Assembly (NCBI RefSeq): GCF_031453555.1
Contig: NZ_JAVIZM010000001.1
Span: 3,603,001-3,667,000 of the forward strand
Direction of reading: 5' to 3'
Length of the DNA stretch: 64,000 nucleotides
Source: Bacillus sp. SLBN-46
GTDB taxonomy: Bacteria; Bacillota; Bacilli; Bacillales; Cytobacillaceae
A program made the translations under genes and the position numbers. Positions 46,053 to 55,946 of the stretch are shown piece by piece. Every line of letters begins with the position of its first letter. Within the stretch, counting starts at the first letter, position 1. The notes under the pieces are model-generated. The model was given only the letters and a program-made list of their open reading frames with translations, was not told where the DNA came from and did no database searches.

Positions 46053-46454
46053 TTAATGGAAGAACCGAGACATATCGCCATGACGCAATGTGGATCGATT
46101 GTTTCTTCCTGAATGAATCATTTCGTTGCGGAGTAGCTTTCTAAGTTGGTCATCTGTAAGCTCTCGTTTAACTTTTTCAGTTTGCTTTTCTAGTGTTTCT
46201 GCTTGCTGCTGTTTAACCGCAAAGAGTTGTTTAATTCCCGCCATGTTGACTCCCTGATCAATTAGATCCTTGATTTCTAGAAGCCTATCAATATCGTTAA
46301 GGCTAAACAGACGCCTGTTTCCCTCGGTTCTTGCTGGAGAAATCAATTGGTGCTCTTCATAATAGCGGATTTGCCTAGCTGTAAGCTCCGTTAGCTGCAT
46401 GACAGTTCCGATGGGAAACAGTGGCATGGAACGGCGAATTTCCTTTCCACTCAC
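46053..46454 (-). CDS. glnR: nitrogen repressor GlnR (MerR family)
   Basis: 133 aa. Winged HTH beginning [20 protein letters not shown], then [24 protein letters not shown] and a C-terminal helical tail that mediates glutamine-synthetase-dependent activation. GTG 46454 aligns with the B. subtilis start; a TTG one codon upstream is possible. Represses its own operon when nitrogen is in excess. Confidence 0.95.
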   Translation of the reverse strand: MSGKEIRRSMPLFPIGTVMQLTELTARQIRYYEEHQLISPARTEGNRRLFSLNDIDRLLEIKDLIDQGVNMAGIKQLFAVKQQQAETLEKQTEKVKRELTDDQLRKLLRNEMIHSGRNNRSTLRHGDMSRFFH

Positions 46455-46489
46455 CAAATTTCTCCTCCCTTTTGTTATATCATATTGCT

Positions 46490-46540
46490 ATTATATTTCG
46501 TGTTAGATTTATTGTCAATGATATGTAAGGTTTTCTTACA
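46490..46540 (-). promoter_or_regulatory. glnRA promoter with two GlnR/TnrA sites
   Basis: Minus strand TTGACA (46513-46518), 17-bp spacer, TATAAT (46490-46495). A perfect TGTNAN7TNACA palindrome, TGTAAGGTTTTCTTACA, is at 46524-46540. A one-mismatch copy (46501-46517) overlaps the -35, matching the dual-operator layout of B. subtilis glnRA. Confidence 0.92.
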
Positions 46541-46560
46541 TGGTTTTTTCAAAATGAAAT

Positions 46561-46581
46561 AGGACAACTAACCGCTGTCCT
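46561..46581 (-). terminator. ynbB terminator
   Basis: AGGACA and TGTCCT arms around 9 nt, followed on the minus strand by ATTTCATTTT. Confidence 0.6.
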
Positions 46582-46589
46582 ATTTTCCC

Positions 46590-47861
46590 CTAATTTAATT
46601 CAATTAATCCTTTTTCAATTAAATGGTCAACGGCAAGACATACGGCCATCTTCACATGGGCATACGTTAATCCCCCTTGAACATATGCCACATATGGTGG
46701 TCTGATAGGGCCATCTGCTGTTAATTCTATACTAGCACCTTGGATAAATGTCCCCGCCGCCATAATGACATCATTCTCATATCCTGGCATATAGCTTGGG
46801 TACGGTGTTACATAAGAATTAATTGGTGAAGCAAATTGGATTGCCTGGCAGAAAGCAACCATTTTATCACGGTCGTCAAACTGAACAGATTGAATTAAGT
46901 CTGTCCTGTTTGCATTCCACTTCGGTGAAGAATTCATACCTAGCTCCTCTAACATCGCAGCAGTAAAAACCGCCCCCTTCAACGCTTGACCCACAACATG
47001 CGGGGCAAGGAAGAACCCTTGGTACATTTCTTGAAGGCTATAAAGAGAAGCGCCGGCCTCTGCTCCAATACCAGGTGAGGTCATTCGATAAGAACATGCC
47101 TCCACCCATTGTTTTTTCCCGACAATATAGCCGCCCGTCTTCACAATCCCGCCGCCAGGATTCTTAATAAGTGACCCAGCCATCAGGTCCGCTCCGACAT
47201 GGCAAGGTTCCATTTCCTCGACGAACTCCCCATAACAGTTGTCAACAAATACAACAACATCCGGTTTAATTTCTTTTACAAAACGAATCATTTCCCCGAT
47301 TTCCGCAACAGTAAATGACGGTCTTGTTGCATACCCTTTTGAGCGCTGAATGCCGATCATTTTAGTATTCGGTTTGATTTTATCGGCAATGGTCGCCCAA
47401 TCCATTCCACCCTCATCAGTTAGTGCCACGCTATCATAGGAAATTCCAAATTCTTTTAATGACCCTACTCCATTTCCGCGAAGCCCAACGATTTCTTCTA
47501 ACGTATCATATGGTTTGCCGGTTATATAAAGGAGTTCATCGCCTGGACGGAGAACACCAAATAGAGCAATCGAAATCGCATGCGTGCCTGAAATAATTTG
47601 TGGGCGAACAAGCCCGGCTTCACCGCCAAAAACATCCGCATACACTAATTCAAGGGTATCTCTGCCGATATCATCGTATCCGTAGCCTGTCGATGGGATA
47701 AAATGCGAATCACCGACCCGATGTTTTTGGAAGCTTCTTAATACAGCAAATTGATTCGTTTCAATTCGTTCATCAATTTGTTTATGTACCTCAGCAATTT
47801 GTTGTTCCACTCTTTTAACAATCGGCTGAAGCTTTTCCCCACTTTTTAACTGTTGAAACAT
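46590..47861 (-). CDS. ynbB: methionine gamma-lyase family PLP protein YnbB
   Basis: 423 aa. A fold-type I PLP enzyme of the family once called aluminium resistance proteins. The lysine-containing segment AGSLIKNPGGGIVKTGGY is the probable cofactor site, and VVFVDNCYGEF holds the Asp that contacts the pyridine ring. The start is ATG 47861 with TAGGAG upstream. The reaction is unknown. It lies 14 bp after hflX and upstream of glnR, as in B. subtilis. Confidence 0.9.
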   Translation of the reverse strand: MFQQLKSGEKLQPIVKRVEQQIAEVHKQIDERIETNQFAVLRSFQKHRVGDSHFIPSTGYGYDDIGRDTLELVYADVFGGEAGLVRPQIISGTHAISIALFGVLRPGDELLYITGKPYDTLEEIVGLRGNGVGSLKEFGISYDSVALTDEGGMDWATIADKIKPNTKMIGIQRSKGYATRPSFTVAEIGEMIRFVKEIKPDVVVFVDNCYGEFVEEMEPCHVGADLMAGSLIKNPGGGIVKTGGYIVGKKQWVEACSYRMTSPGIGAEAGASLYSLQEMYQGFFLAPHVVGQALKGAVFTAAMLEELGMNSSPKWNANRTDLIQSVQFDDRDKMVAFCQAIQFASPINSYVTPYPSYMPGYENDVIMAAGTFIQGASIELTADGPIRPPYVAYVQGGLTYAHVKMAVCLAVDHLIEKGLIELN

Positions 47862-47875
47862 GTTGTTACTCCTAT

Positions 47876-49135
47876 CTATTGTTGAAATTTCTGCAATTGT
47901 CCGGTGATTTGATGGTCCTGAAGTGAGTACCCTTTGCACCGGTACAATTGGTTTTCTTCATTAAAGGATAGCTCTCTTAAAATCGTCTCATTTTTCAATT
48001 GAGAAAGCAGCTTTCCTTCTGTTGAAGGTACCTCCACCTCGTAAGGTTCCATTCGTTCCACCACCATCTTCTCAATTCTCTGTTTTAAGTGCTGACGATC
48101 TTCTTGATTAAAAGCACTTATAAAAGCAGTCGGTGTATTGGCCGTTGGAACGAAGTCAGGATGTTGAATATCCTTTTTATTATAAACGGTCAGTTGCGGG
48201 ATATCTTTAATATCTAAATCATCCAGCAGTTTTTTTACTGTTTTTTCATGCTGAAAATAATCCGGATTGGACATATCAACCACATGGAGAAGCAGGTCTG
48301 CTTCCTTTACTTCTTCAAGAGTGGAACGGAATGCCGCGATAAGGGTGGTTGGCAGATCCTGAATAAAACCTACCGTATCCGTAATTAATGCTAAGAATCC
48401 ACTTGGTAAAATTAATTTTCTGGTCATTGGATCAAGCGTAGCGAATAATTGATTCTCCTCGTACGATTCCGCCTCGGATAAGCGATTAAACAATGTTGAT
48501 TTCCCCGCATTGGTATAACCAACAATCGCCACCTGAAAGGTTTTATTCTTCTTTCTTCTTTCACGGTACCGATCGCGGTGCTGAACGATAACAGAAAGCT
48601 GACCTTTGATATCGTCAATTCTTCGGCGAATATGACGGCGGTCTGATTCCAGTTTTGTTTCACCGGGTCCTCTTGTTCCAATCCCTGCACCCAAACGTGA
48701 TAATGCGGTCCCTTGACCTGCTAGACGCGGAAGAAGGTACTGCAGCTGGGCAAGTTCTACTTGTAATTTCCCTTCTTTGGAACGAGCCCGTTGTGCAAAG
48801 ATATCTAAAATGAGCTGTGTTCGATCAATAATCCGAGCTTCTATTTCTGCCCCAAGGTTTCTTTTTTGACTCGGTGATAGTTCATCATTAAAGATCACTA
48901 CATCTGCTTCAAGTTCCTCAACTAATGCATTAAGTTCTTCTACTTTTCCTTTGCCAATATATGTAGCCGAATGAATGCGGTCCCGTTTTTGAACAACTGA
49001 GACGAGCACTTCACCTTGAGCAGTTTCCGTTAATGCCGCTAATTCTTCCATAGAATATTGAAACCGTGAATCCTCGTCTTTATTTGTTTGACAGCCAACG
49101 AGAATCACTTTTTCCTTTGTTTCCTTTTGTTCCAC
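47876..49135 (-). CDS. hflX: ribosome-associated GTPase HflX
   Basis: 419 aa. An N-terminal HflX domain ([34 protein letters not shown]) precedes a Ras-like GTPase: G1 [13 protein letters not shown]3 DTVGFI, G4 NKKD. HflX splits stalled 70S ribosomes. It begins with GTG after AAGGA. Conserved spoVK-hflX-ynbB order. Confidence 0.95.
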   Translation of the reverse strand: MEQKETKEKVILVGCQTNKDEDSRFQYSMEELAALTETAQGEVLVSVVQKRDRIHSATYIGKGKVEELNALVEELEADVVIFNDELSPSQKRNLGAEIEARIIDRTQLILDIFAQRARSKEGKLQVELAQLQYLLPRLAGQGTALSRLGAGIGTRGPGETKLESDRRHIRRRIDDIKGQLSVIVQHRDRYRERRKKNKTFQVAIVGYTNAGKSTLFNRLSEAESYEENQLFATLDPMTRKLILPSGFLALITDTVGFIQDLPTTLIAAFRSTLEEVKEADLLLHVVDMSNPDYFQHEKTVKKLLDDLDIKDIPQLTVYNKKDIQHPDFVPTANTPTAFISAFNQEDRQHLKQRIEKMVVERMEPYEVEVPSTEGKLLSQLKNETILRELSFNEENQLYRCKGYSLQDHQITGQLQKFQQ

Positions 49136-49343
49136 AAGGCATCCTTCCTTCCCTAAAAGGCTCTACCATTCATCATAACAAAAAACGCTTGCATACTCTA
49201 ATTTTCCCTTACATTTCAGATATTAAAAAACTTATTGTAATTTTCTCTTATCATGATAAAATTTTAATGTTTGCTTTCACTTTATTTTACTATTAACATG
49301 ATGATTTTCTTAAAAATAGACATCAGGGAGAAATCGAAGCACA

Positions 49344-49949
49344 ATGACATGGGAAGTTTTGAGTATGATTGGCACCATTGCCTTCGCTATTAGTGGAGCC
49401 ATTGTGGCCATGGAAGAGGAATACGATATTTTAGGCGTTTATATTTTAGGAATTGTTACCGCTTTCGGAGGAGGGGCCATTCGAAATCTGTTAATTGGCG
49501 TACCTGTATCTGCCTTATGGGAACAAGGTTTATTTTTTCAAATTGCCTTGCTATCCATTACCGCGGTCTTCTTATTTCCAAGCAATTTACTTAGGCATTG
49601 GCAAAAATGGGGAAACTTTTTTGATGCCATCGGTCTATCTGCCTTTGCTATTCAAGGGGCCATCTATGCTGCAAAAATGAATCATCCGCTTAGCGCCGTA
49701 ATTGTAGCTGCTGTATTAACCGGTATTGGTGGCGGAATTATCCGTGATTTATTGGCCGGTAGAAAACCAATTGTTCTTCGCTCAGAAATTTATGCGGTTT
49801 GGGCAATCCTTGCAGGACTTATAATTGGTCTTAAACTAGCAGTGGATTCATGGGAGTTGTATACCTTATTTGGCCTTATTACCATTTTACGTGTTTTTTC
49901 CTATACCTACGATTGGAAATTACCAACTCGTAGACTTGGTACCCATTAA
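49344..49949 (+). CDS. TRIC-type (UPF0126) cation channel family protein
   Basis: 201 aa, about seven transmembrane helices forming two repeats. Each repeat has the Gly-rich TRIC pore signature: TAFGGGAIRNLLIG and LTGIGGGIIRDLLAG. Prokaryotic TRIC channels conduct K+. The ribosome site (GGGAG) is somewhat distant. Single gene, convergent with spoVK. Confidence 0.88.
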   Translation: MTWEVLSMIGTIAFAISGAIVAMEEEYDILGVYILGIVTAFGGGAIRNLLIGVPVSALWEQGLFFQIALLSITAVFLFPSNLLRHWQKWGNFFDAIGLSAFAIQGAIYAAKMNHPLSAVIVAAVLTGIGGGIIRDLLAGRKPIVLRSEIYAVWAILAGLIIGLKLAVDSWELYTLFGLITILRVFSYTYDWKLPTRRLGTH

Positions 49950-49977
49950 AAAGAAAAGCGCTGGAGCTGGACATAAA

Positions 49978-50010
49978 AAAATCGACGGAGTCTACATTCC
50001 GCCGATTTTT
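49978..50010. terminator. terminator between TRIC gene and spoVK
   Basis: AATCGaCGG and CCGcCGATT arms with T-runs on both sides. Confidence 0.78.
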
Positions 50011-50013
50011 TTA

Positions 50014-50961
50014 TTAATCTTCATCAAATACCAGATCATTACTTCTTAGAGTCATTAATTCGTGTCTGTCATAGCTATTTAGCATCAGTAGCCTCATTGC
50101 TTGGGCGCGAACAGATTTCTCTATGACATTGCGAACATATCTCCCATTTGAAAAACTATTGGGGTTTAGGACAGACTTTACCCAAATAAGATGATCCCTT
50201 AATTTTTTCTCGGCCTCGTGACTTAGATTGTATTCCCGTTCTTCTAACATTCTTCCCGCAATTTCCATCAATTGGTTGATATTGTAGTCAGGGAAATCAA
50301 TTACTAAAGGAAAACGCGAGTGAAGACCAGGGTTTAGCGTCAGAAAATAATCCATTTCTCTGGAATATCCGGCAAGAATAAGAATAAACTCATGCTGTTT
50401 ATCCTCCATATGCTTCACTAGCGTATCGATGGCTTCCTTACCAAAATCCTTTTCCCCTCCACGCCCTAAGGAATAGGCTTCATCAATAAACAAAATTCCA
50501 CCTTGTGCCTTCTTAATTAAATCTCTTGTCTTTTGAGCTGTATGCCCGATATACTCTCCTACAAGGTCCGCTCGTTCTGCCTCGATTAAATGTCCCTTTG
50601 TAAGAACAGACATTTTTTGAAAAAGCTTTCCAATCAGCCTCGCAACGGTTGTTTTTCCGGTTCCCGGATTCCCTTTGAACATCATATGGAGAGCTTGTTT
50701 TCTAGCTTTCAGCCCCATTTCTTCCCTTTTCTTGTTCACATAAATCCACGCATAAATTTCTTTTATCATTCGCTTCATTTCTTCCATACCAACCAAAGCC
50801 ACTAGCTCCTCTTCTATTTCCTTTAAAGCCGTGTGCTCAGGGGGAATGATCTTTGGAACAACTTGGAATTCTGGCGCCTCTTTTGTTAACATTTTTTTCT
50901 TTTGTGAATTGAGGACAACGCTTATTTGGCCGTTACTTTTCATGCGAAATGGTTGATCCAA
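50014..50961 (-). CDS. spoVK: stage V sporulation protein K (AAA+ ATPase)
   Basis: 315 aa, closely matching B. subtilis SpoVK. A CbxX/CfxQ-type AAA+ domain has Walker A GNPGTGKTT, Walker B ILFIDEAYSL and a sensor region in FILILAGYSREMD. Required for spore maturation; expected to be made in the mother cell. The start is probably TTG 50961 (AGGTGA 6 nt upstream), although a GTG at 50970 is in frame. Confidence 0.95.
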   Translation of the reverse strand: MDQPFRMKSNGQISVVLNSQKKKMLTKEAPEFQVVPKIIPPEHTALKEIEEELVALVGMEEMKRMIKEIYAWIYVNKKREEMGLKARKQALHMMFKGNPGTGKTTVARLIGKLFQKMSVLTKGHLIEAERADLVGEYIGHTAQKTRDLIKKAQGGILFIDEAYSLGRGGEKDFGKEAIDTLVKHMEDKQHEFILILAGYSREMDYFLTLNPGLHSRFPLVIDFPDYNINQLMEIAGRMLEEREYNLSHEAEKKLRDHLIWVKSVLNPNSFSNGRYVRNVIEKSVRAQAMRLLMLNSYDRHELMTLRSNDLVFDED

Positions 50962-51142
50962 AGCTTTCACCTCTCATTCTGCAGACAGTATACTTAAAGT
51001 AGCTATGACTACTTTGAATTTATTTGTCATAAATTCGGATCACTTTATCTACAAGGAAAGCATAATCCTTCATTTCTATGTGTATTCACGACCAATCGCT
51101 TTCATTAAAAAAGTTTTTCTCTTTATGCCTGAAAAAACAAAA

Positions 51143-51162
51143 AGAGCCCGTATATGGACTCT
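51143..51162 (-). terminator. hfq terminator
   Basis: AGAGTCC and GGGCTCT (one G-U pair) followed by TTTTTGTTTTT on the minus strand. Confidence 0.75.
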
Positions 51163-51178
51163 ATTTTGAGAAAATAAG

Positions 51179-51412
51179 TTATTGTTGGTTTTCTAAATCC
51201 AACTGTACATTTCTTTGTGGCGCAAAAGTTGAGATTGCATGCTTAAATACTAACTGCTGCTTACCTTCTGATTCAAACAAAACGGTAAAATTATCAAAGC
51301 CCTTAATTTGTCCTCTTAATTGAAACCCATTTAATAAGAACACCGTAACATGCATATTGTCCTTACGGCATTGATTTAAAAATTGGTCCTGAATATTGAT
51401 TGTCGTTTTCAT
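51179..51412 (-). CDS. hfq: RNA chaperone Hfq
   Basis: 77 aa. Sm1 motif [19 protein letters not shown] and Sm2 motif VFKHAISTF define the hexameric RNA-binding ring. Start ATG with GAGGAGGAT upstream. 26 bp after miaA in the conserved miaA-hfq pair. Confidence 0.97.
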   Translation of the reverse strand: MKTTINIQDQFLNQCRKDNMHVTVFLLNGFQLRGQIKGFDNFTVLFESEGKQQLVFKHAISTFAPQRNVQLDLENQQ

Positions 51413-51438
51413 TTGTATATCCTCCTCTTTTTCTCTAC

Positions 51439-52404
51439 TTAATATGTATTCGATTTTACTTGTAGCTTTCCTTCAACATATTGTGAAATTTCGGCTATTT
51501 TTTTTGAGAAATTATTCACATTACTTACATCAAACCATTCTACCTTCATTTTGTTACGAAACCAAGTCAATTGCCTTTTCGCATACCTTCGGGAATTTTG
51601 CTTTAAATTTTCTACTGCTTCATCGAGTGTGACTTTCCCATCAAGATATTCATATATTTCTTTGTATCCAATGGCTTGAATGGATTGACATTCGCGCAGC
51701 CCCTGTTGATATAAGGCTTTTACTTCCGGTAGGAGACCTTCATCCATCATCATATCTACCCGTAAATTAATGCGTTCATACAGCTGGTCCCGATCCATAG
51801 TTAAGCCCACTATTGCTGTATTGTACAACAAATCTGGTTGCTGCTGACTTTGGTATTCTTGCATCGTTTTCCCGGTCAAGTGATAAATTTCCAGCGCTCG
51901 AATGACCCGTCTTACATTATTGGGATGGATTTGCGCAGCACTTCCGGGATCTATCTCCTTCAATTCTTGGTAAAGTGCTTCATTTCCTATTTCTTTTACT
52001 CTTTCCTCCAACTGAAGACGATAGGCTTCATCTCCCGAAACATCGGAAAATTGATAATCATAGATGACTGACTGAATGTATAGGCCGGTTCCTCCAACAA
52101 TAATCGGAAGTTTCCCCTTTTTAGCAATCTCAGCTATTTTAGCCCTTACCAGTTCTTGAAATTCAGCAACGGAAAAACTTTCAAAGGGCTCCTTAATATC
52201 AATAAGATGGTGAGGAATGTCTTCTATTTCCTCATTTGTTATTTTCGCAGTTCCAATGTCCATTCCACGATAGATTTGCATCGAATCCCCACTGATAATT
52301 TCACCATTATACCGTTTCGCCATTTCAATACTCAACTTTGTTTTTCCTACAGCGGTTGGACCGATGATTACCAGTACATTTTGTTTCGCATTCAATATTT
52401 TCAC
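51439..52404 (-). CDS. miaA: tRNA dimethylallyltransferase MiaA
   Basis: 321 aa. The P-loop [11 protein letters not shown] and [17 protein letters not shown] are diagnostic of MiaA, which adds a dimethylallyl group to A37 of tRNAs reading UNN codons. It begins with GTG 52404, with AAGG close upstream; a nearby TTG is an alternative start. Confidence 0.95.
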   Translation of the reverse strand: MKILNAKQNVLVIIGPTAVGKTKLSIEMAKRYNGEIISGDSMQIYRGMDIGTAKITNEEIEDIPHHLIDIKEPFESFSVAEFQELVRAKIAEIAKKGKLPIIVGGTGLYIQSVIYDYQFSDVSGDEAYRLQLEERVKEIGNEALYQELKEIDPGSAAQIHPNNVRRVIRALEIYHLTGKTMQEYQSQQQPDLLYNTAIVGLTMDRDQLYERINLRVDMMMDEGLLPEVKALYQQGLRECQSIQAIGYKEIYEYLDGKVTLDEAVENLKQNSRRYAKRQLTWFRNKMKVEWFDVSNVNNFSKKIAEISQYVEGKLQVKSNTY

Positions 52405-52631
52405 ACTGCCTTATTTCATTTTCAATGAAAACAGGTTTCATTTTTCTGCTTTCACTCTTACATCGTAACACAATTTTAAAAAGCAGTTGAACATCAAATA
52501 AGTATTAACAAAAAAAACCTTTTTTATGCGTTTTTGATTATGAAATTATCATATCCAAATTTCTTCCAAAGATGAAAGATACTTCTTGTAACTTTACAAA
52601 TGGATAACGGTTTATTTACAAACAGCATTTT

Positions 52632-52661
52632 ACCCCCAAATTCATGGTAGGCTTAATCGTA
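52632..52661 (+). promoter_or_regulatory. candidate sigma-I promoter for mreBH
   Basis: ACCCCCAAA at 52632-52640 and CGTA at 52658-52661, 17 bp apart, resemble the sigma-I -35/-10 elements; mreBH is sigma-I dependent in B. subtilis. No clear sigma-A hexamers are seen at the same spacing. The 295-bp gap 52405-52699 contains nothing else. Confidence 0.45.
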
Positions 52662-52699
52662 GTTTATTTTTGAATAAAACTAAGGAATAAGGTGAAAAT

Positions 52700-53707
52700 A
52701 TGCTTTCTAATTTTGATATAGGTATTGATTTAGGAACAGCTAATATATTGGTTTATAGTAAAAACAAAGGAATTGTACTTAATGAGCCCTCCGTTGTGGC
52801 CATAGATACAGAAACGAAAAATGTGGTAGCAGTTGGGCTTGAGGCAAAAGAGATGATAGGTAAGACACCAGAAAAAGTCGTGACCATCCGTCCTTTAAAG
52901 GATGGCGTTATTGCTGACTTTGACGTCACTACTGACATGCTTAAGCATGTGATGCGTAAGGCTACTAAAAAAATGGGCTACGGTTTCCGTAAACCGAATG
53001 TAGTGGTTTGTATTCCATCTGGGTCTACAAGTGTAGAACGCCGAGCAATCCAGGATGCCGTTCGAAATGCTGGAGCCAAGAAAATCTCACTTATTGAAGA
53101 ACCTGTTGCGGCAGCGATTGGAGCAGGAATGCCTGTAGATGAACCTGTTGCAAACGTGGTTGTCGATATCGGCGGTGGTAATACTGAGGTTGCCATTATT
53201 TCGTTTGGCGGTGTGGTTGCCTGTCATTCGATTAAGGTCGGCGGTGACCGTCTCGATGATGATATCATTCAATTTGTTCGCAAGGAATACAATGTTCTAA
53301 TTGGTGAAAGAACAGCAGAACGAATTAAAATGGAAATTGGTTATGCCCTTGTTGATCATGAAGAGCGCTTCATGGATATCCGCGGACGTGACTTGGTTTC
53401 GGGTTTACCAAAAACTATTAATCTTTCATCCTATCAGGTTCAAAATGCTCTAAAAGAGGCTCTTCTTCATATTTTAGAAGCTATCCGTGCGACACTTGAA
53501 GACTGCCCTGCCGAACTTAGTGGTGATATTGTTGACCGTGGCGTAATTTTAACTGGCGGTGGCTCACTGTTAAATGGTATGGAGGAATGGTTAAGCAAGG
53601 AAATCGTTGTTCCTGTACAGCTTTCTTCAGATCCACTTGAATGTGTTGTAATTGGAACAGGTAAAGCTCTTCAGTATATGAGTAAGCTGCAAGCAGCGAT
53701 TAGATAA
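52700..53707 (+). CDS. mreBH: rod-shape actin homologue MreBH
   Basis: 335 aa, same length as B. subtilis MreBH. Actin-fold motifs: phosphate-1 [19 protein letters not shown], phosphate-2 [15 protein letters not shown], adenosine [12 protein letters not shown]. It forms membrane-bound filaments that direct lateral wall synthesis and the LytE autolysin. Start ATG with AATAAGGTG upstream. The LVYSKNKGI stretch near residue 17 favours MreBH over MreB or Mbl. Confidence 0.93.
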   Translation: MLSNFDIGIDLGTANILVYSKNKGIVLNEPSVVAIDTETKNVVAVGLEAKEMIGKTPEKVVTIRPLKDGVIADFDVTTDMLKHVMRKATKKMGYGFRKPNVVVCIPSGSTSVERRAIQDAVRNAGAKKISLIEEPVAAAIGAGMPVDEPVANVVVDIGGGNTEVAIISFGGVVACHSIKVGGDRLDDDIIQFVRKEYNVLIGERTAERIKMEIGYALVDHEERFMDIRGRDLVSGLPKTINLSSYQVQNALKEALLHILEAIRATLEDCPAELSGDIVDRGVILTGGGSLLNGMEEWLSKEIVVPVQLSSDPLECVVIGTGKALQYMSKLQAAIR

Positions 53708-53780
53708 GCTTTTTTTGCAATAGGCTGTGGGACTTGTCCTGCGGTCTATTGTTGTTAATATGGAAATTTAATCCATACTT

Positions 53781-53926
53781 TGTAGAAAAACTTGAAATTT
53801 TGTAGAATTCCTCTGATTTTGTGTAGAATTATTATGAATTTGTGTAGAATTATTATGAATTTGTGTAGAATTCCTCCGTTTTTGTGTAGAATTATCATGA
53901 ATTTGTGTAGAATTCCATTCATCTTG
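53781..53926. repeat. 21-bp minisatellite, seven units
   Basis: TGTAGAATT-type units start at 53781, 53801, 53822, 53843, 53864, 53885 and 53906 (20-21 bp apart; consensus TGTAGAATTATTATGAATTTG). It lies between the convergent mreBH and mutL genes. Confidence 0.92.
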
Positions 53927-53947
53927 ATAGCAATCCCACCTCTAAAA

Positions 53948-53978
53948 AAAGAACACCCCCATAAAGGAATGTTCTTTT
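53948..53978 (-). terminator. mutL terminator
   Basis: AAAGAACA and TGTTCTTT arms around 14 nt, followed by TTTT on the minus strand. Confidence 0.7.
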
Positions 53979-53983
53979 CACCA

Positions 53984-55927
53984 TTACATAACCCGTTTAA
54001 ACATTTTTTCCATCTCATAAACCGAATAATGGACAATAATTGGTCTTCCATGCGGGCAGGTAAATGGATCTGATGCTTTTCTCAGGTCATCGAGCAGGGC
54101 TTGGATTTCATCATTCCGTAAATGACGATTGGCTTTAATCGAAGCTTTACAGCTCATCATAATCGCTGCTTCTTCACGTAGCTTTTTAATGTCTACCTTC
54201 TTCATCGATAAAAGCTGTTCAATCATGTCTTCAATGATTTGTTTTTCTTCCCCTTTAGGCAGCCACTGAGGATGAGAACGGACGATAAAGCTATTCATCC
54301 CAAATTCCTCAAGAAAAACCCCCACTTTTTCCAACTCCTGTTGATGCTCCATAATCTTCATATATTCATCGGTTGAATACTCAAAGGTTAGCGGAACGAG
54401 CATTTCCTGCAATTCCGGTTCCACCTGTCCCACCTTTTCACGGAAGTATTCATATTTCAGCCGTTCCTGTGCCGCGTGCTGGTCAATGATATACAATCCA
54501 TTTTCATTTTGAGCAAAAATGTAGGTACCGTGCATTTGCCCGATTGGATATAAGCGTGGCACACGGCTTGCTGATGGATGATTTTCAGTAGAACTTTCGT
54601 TATCTTCAAAGGTAACCTCATTCGAAAAATGTGTTTCCTGAATCTCGTCTTCTGTTTCCTCCACCGTATTACTCGTATGTGAATTCACATATCCATTAGA
54701 GAATGGGTTAACCGACTCCCACCCTAATGATTCACCAATTCTCTCAGTTTGGATCAGTTCTTTGGTAAAATTACTTGCTTCCATCGGCTGTGACTCAGTG
54801 ACCCTTTCAATTGGAGCACTCCACTGCTTTTGAACATTCATCGGTTCACTTTCTAGTATTGTTCCTTCATCCAACACGAAAGCTGTTTGCTCAGACTTCG
54901 GTACTTCTTTCTTAACAGGCGTGTAGGCTGTTGGAATTAAGATCTTAGATTTGAACGCCTCTTTAATCATCGATGTTACCAGTTCATTTAACTCCGCTTC
55001 CTTACTTATGCGGACCTCCATTTTTGAAGGATGGACATTCACATCGACAAGCAATGGGTCCATCTCTATGTTCAATAGGACAATCGGAAATCGTCCAATC
55101 GGAAGTAGGGTATGATAGCCCTCCTGAATGGCTTTCGCCAACGGATAGTTTTTAATAAACCGTCCATTAATCATCGTTGAGATATAGTTTCTCGATGCCC
55201 TTGTAACCTCCGGCATCGAAGCAAATCCACTAATCTTGTAATCGAGTGAGGTACCTGAAATAGGTACTAACTGCTTGGCGATGGCTAATCCATAAATGGA
55301 AGCCAGCACTTGACGAACATCACCGTTTCCGTTCGTTTGTAGCAGTTTCCTTTCATTATGGATCAAACGGAAGGCTACCTCTGGATGAGATAGAGCAAGA
55401 CGGTTAACCACATCTGTAATATTACCGAGCTCTGTATGAATGGTTTTCATATATTTAAGCCGTGCAGGCGTATTGAAAAATAAATCGGTAATGATGAGGT
55501 CCGTTCCCCGTCTACTCGACGTTTTTTCAAACACTTCAACCTTGCCGCCCTCAATAACTACTCGGTTTCCGGCACCCTCACCAGTCGAGGTCTTCATTTC
55601 AAGCCGTGAAACGGAAGCGATACTTGGCAAAGCTTCCCCACGGAATCCAAGCGTACGGATACGAAATAGATCATTTTCATTTTTAATTTTACTGGTGGCA
55701 TGACGTTGAAAAGCAATTAATACGTCCTCTTCATCAATCCCATGACCATTATCGGTAATACGAATCTTTGCCAGTCCTGCTTCTTCTACCTCAATTTCAA
55801 TCACAGTACTTCCGGCATCAATCGCATTTTCCACAAGCTCTTTTACAACAGAGGCGGGGCGTTCGACTACTTCTCCCGCCGCAATCTTATTGGATAGGGC
55901 GTCATCTAATTGAATAATCTTCCCCAT
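53984..55927 (-). CDS. mutL: DNA mismatch repair endonuclease MutL
   Basis: 647 aa. An N-terminal GHKL ATPase ([33 protein letters not shown]), a variable acidic linker (about 330-445) and a C-terminal dimer/endonuclease domain with [12 protein letters not shown], the metal-binding motif of nicking MutL proteins in bacteria lacking MutH. The start has AAGGAGG upstream. It lies 19 bp after mutS. Confidence 0.97.
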   Translation of the reverse strand: MGKIIQLDDALSNKIAAGEVVERPASVVKELVENAIDAGSTVIEIEVEEAGLAKIRITDNGHGIDEEDVLIAFQRHATSKIKNENDLFRIRTLGFRGEALPSIASVSRLEMKTSTGEGAGNRVVIEGGKVEVFEKTSSRRGTDLIITDLFFNTPARLKYMKTIHTELGNITDVVNRLALSHPEVAFRLIHNERKLLQTNGNGDVRQVLASIYGLAIAKQLVPISGTSLDYKISGFASMPEVTRASRNYISTMINGRFIKNYPLAKAIQEGYHTLLPIGRFPIVLLNIEMDPLLVDVNVHPSKMEVRISKEAELNELVTSMIKEAFKSKILIPTAYTPVKKEVPKSEQTAFVLDEGTILESEPMNVQKQWSAPIERVTESQPMEASNFTKELIQTERIGESLGWESVNPFSNGYVNSHTSNTVEETEDEIQETHFSNEVTFEDNESSTENHPSASRVPRLYPIGQMHGTYIFAQNENGLYIIDQHAAQERLKYEYFREKVGQVEPELQEMLVPLTFEYSTDEYMKIMEHQQELEKVGVFLEEFGMNSFIVRSHPQWLPKGEEKQIIEDMIEQLLSMKKVDIKKLREEAAIMMSCKASIKANRHLRNDEIQALLDDLRKASDPFTCPHGRPIIVHYSVYEMEKMFKRVM

Positions 55928-55946
55928 ACAGTTCGCCTCCTTTTCT

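Noticed and set aside
53755..54051. 98-codon frame rich in ILHKF repeats
   Set aside because: It is a translation of the 21-bp minisatellite and the mutL 3' end.
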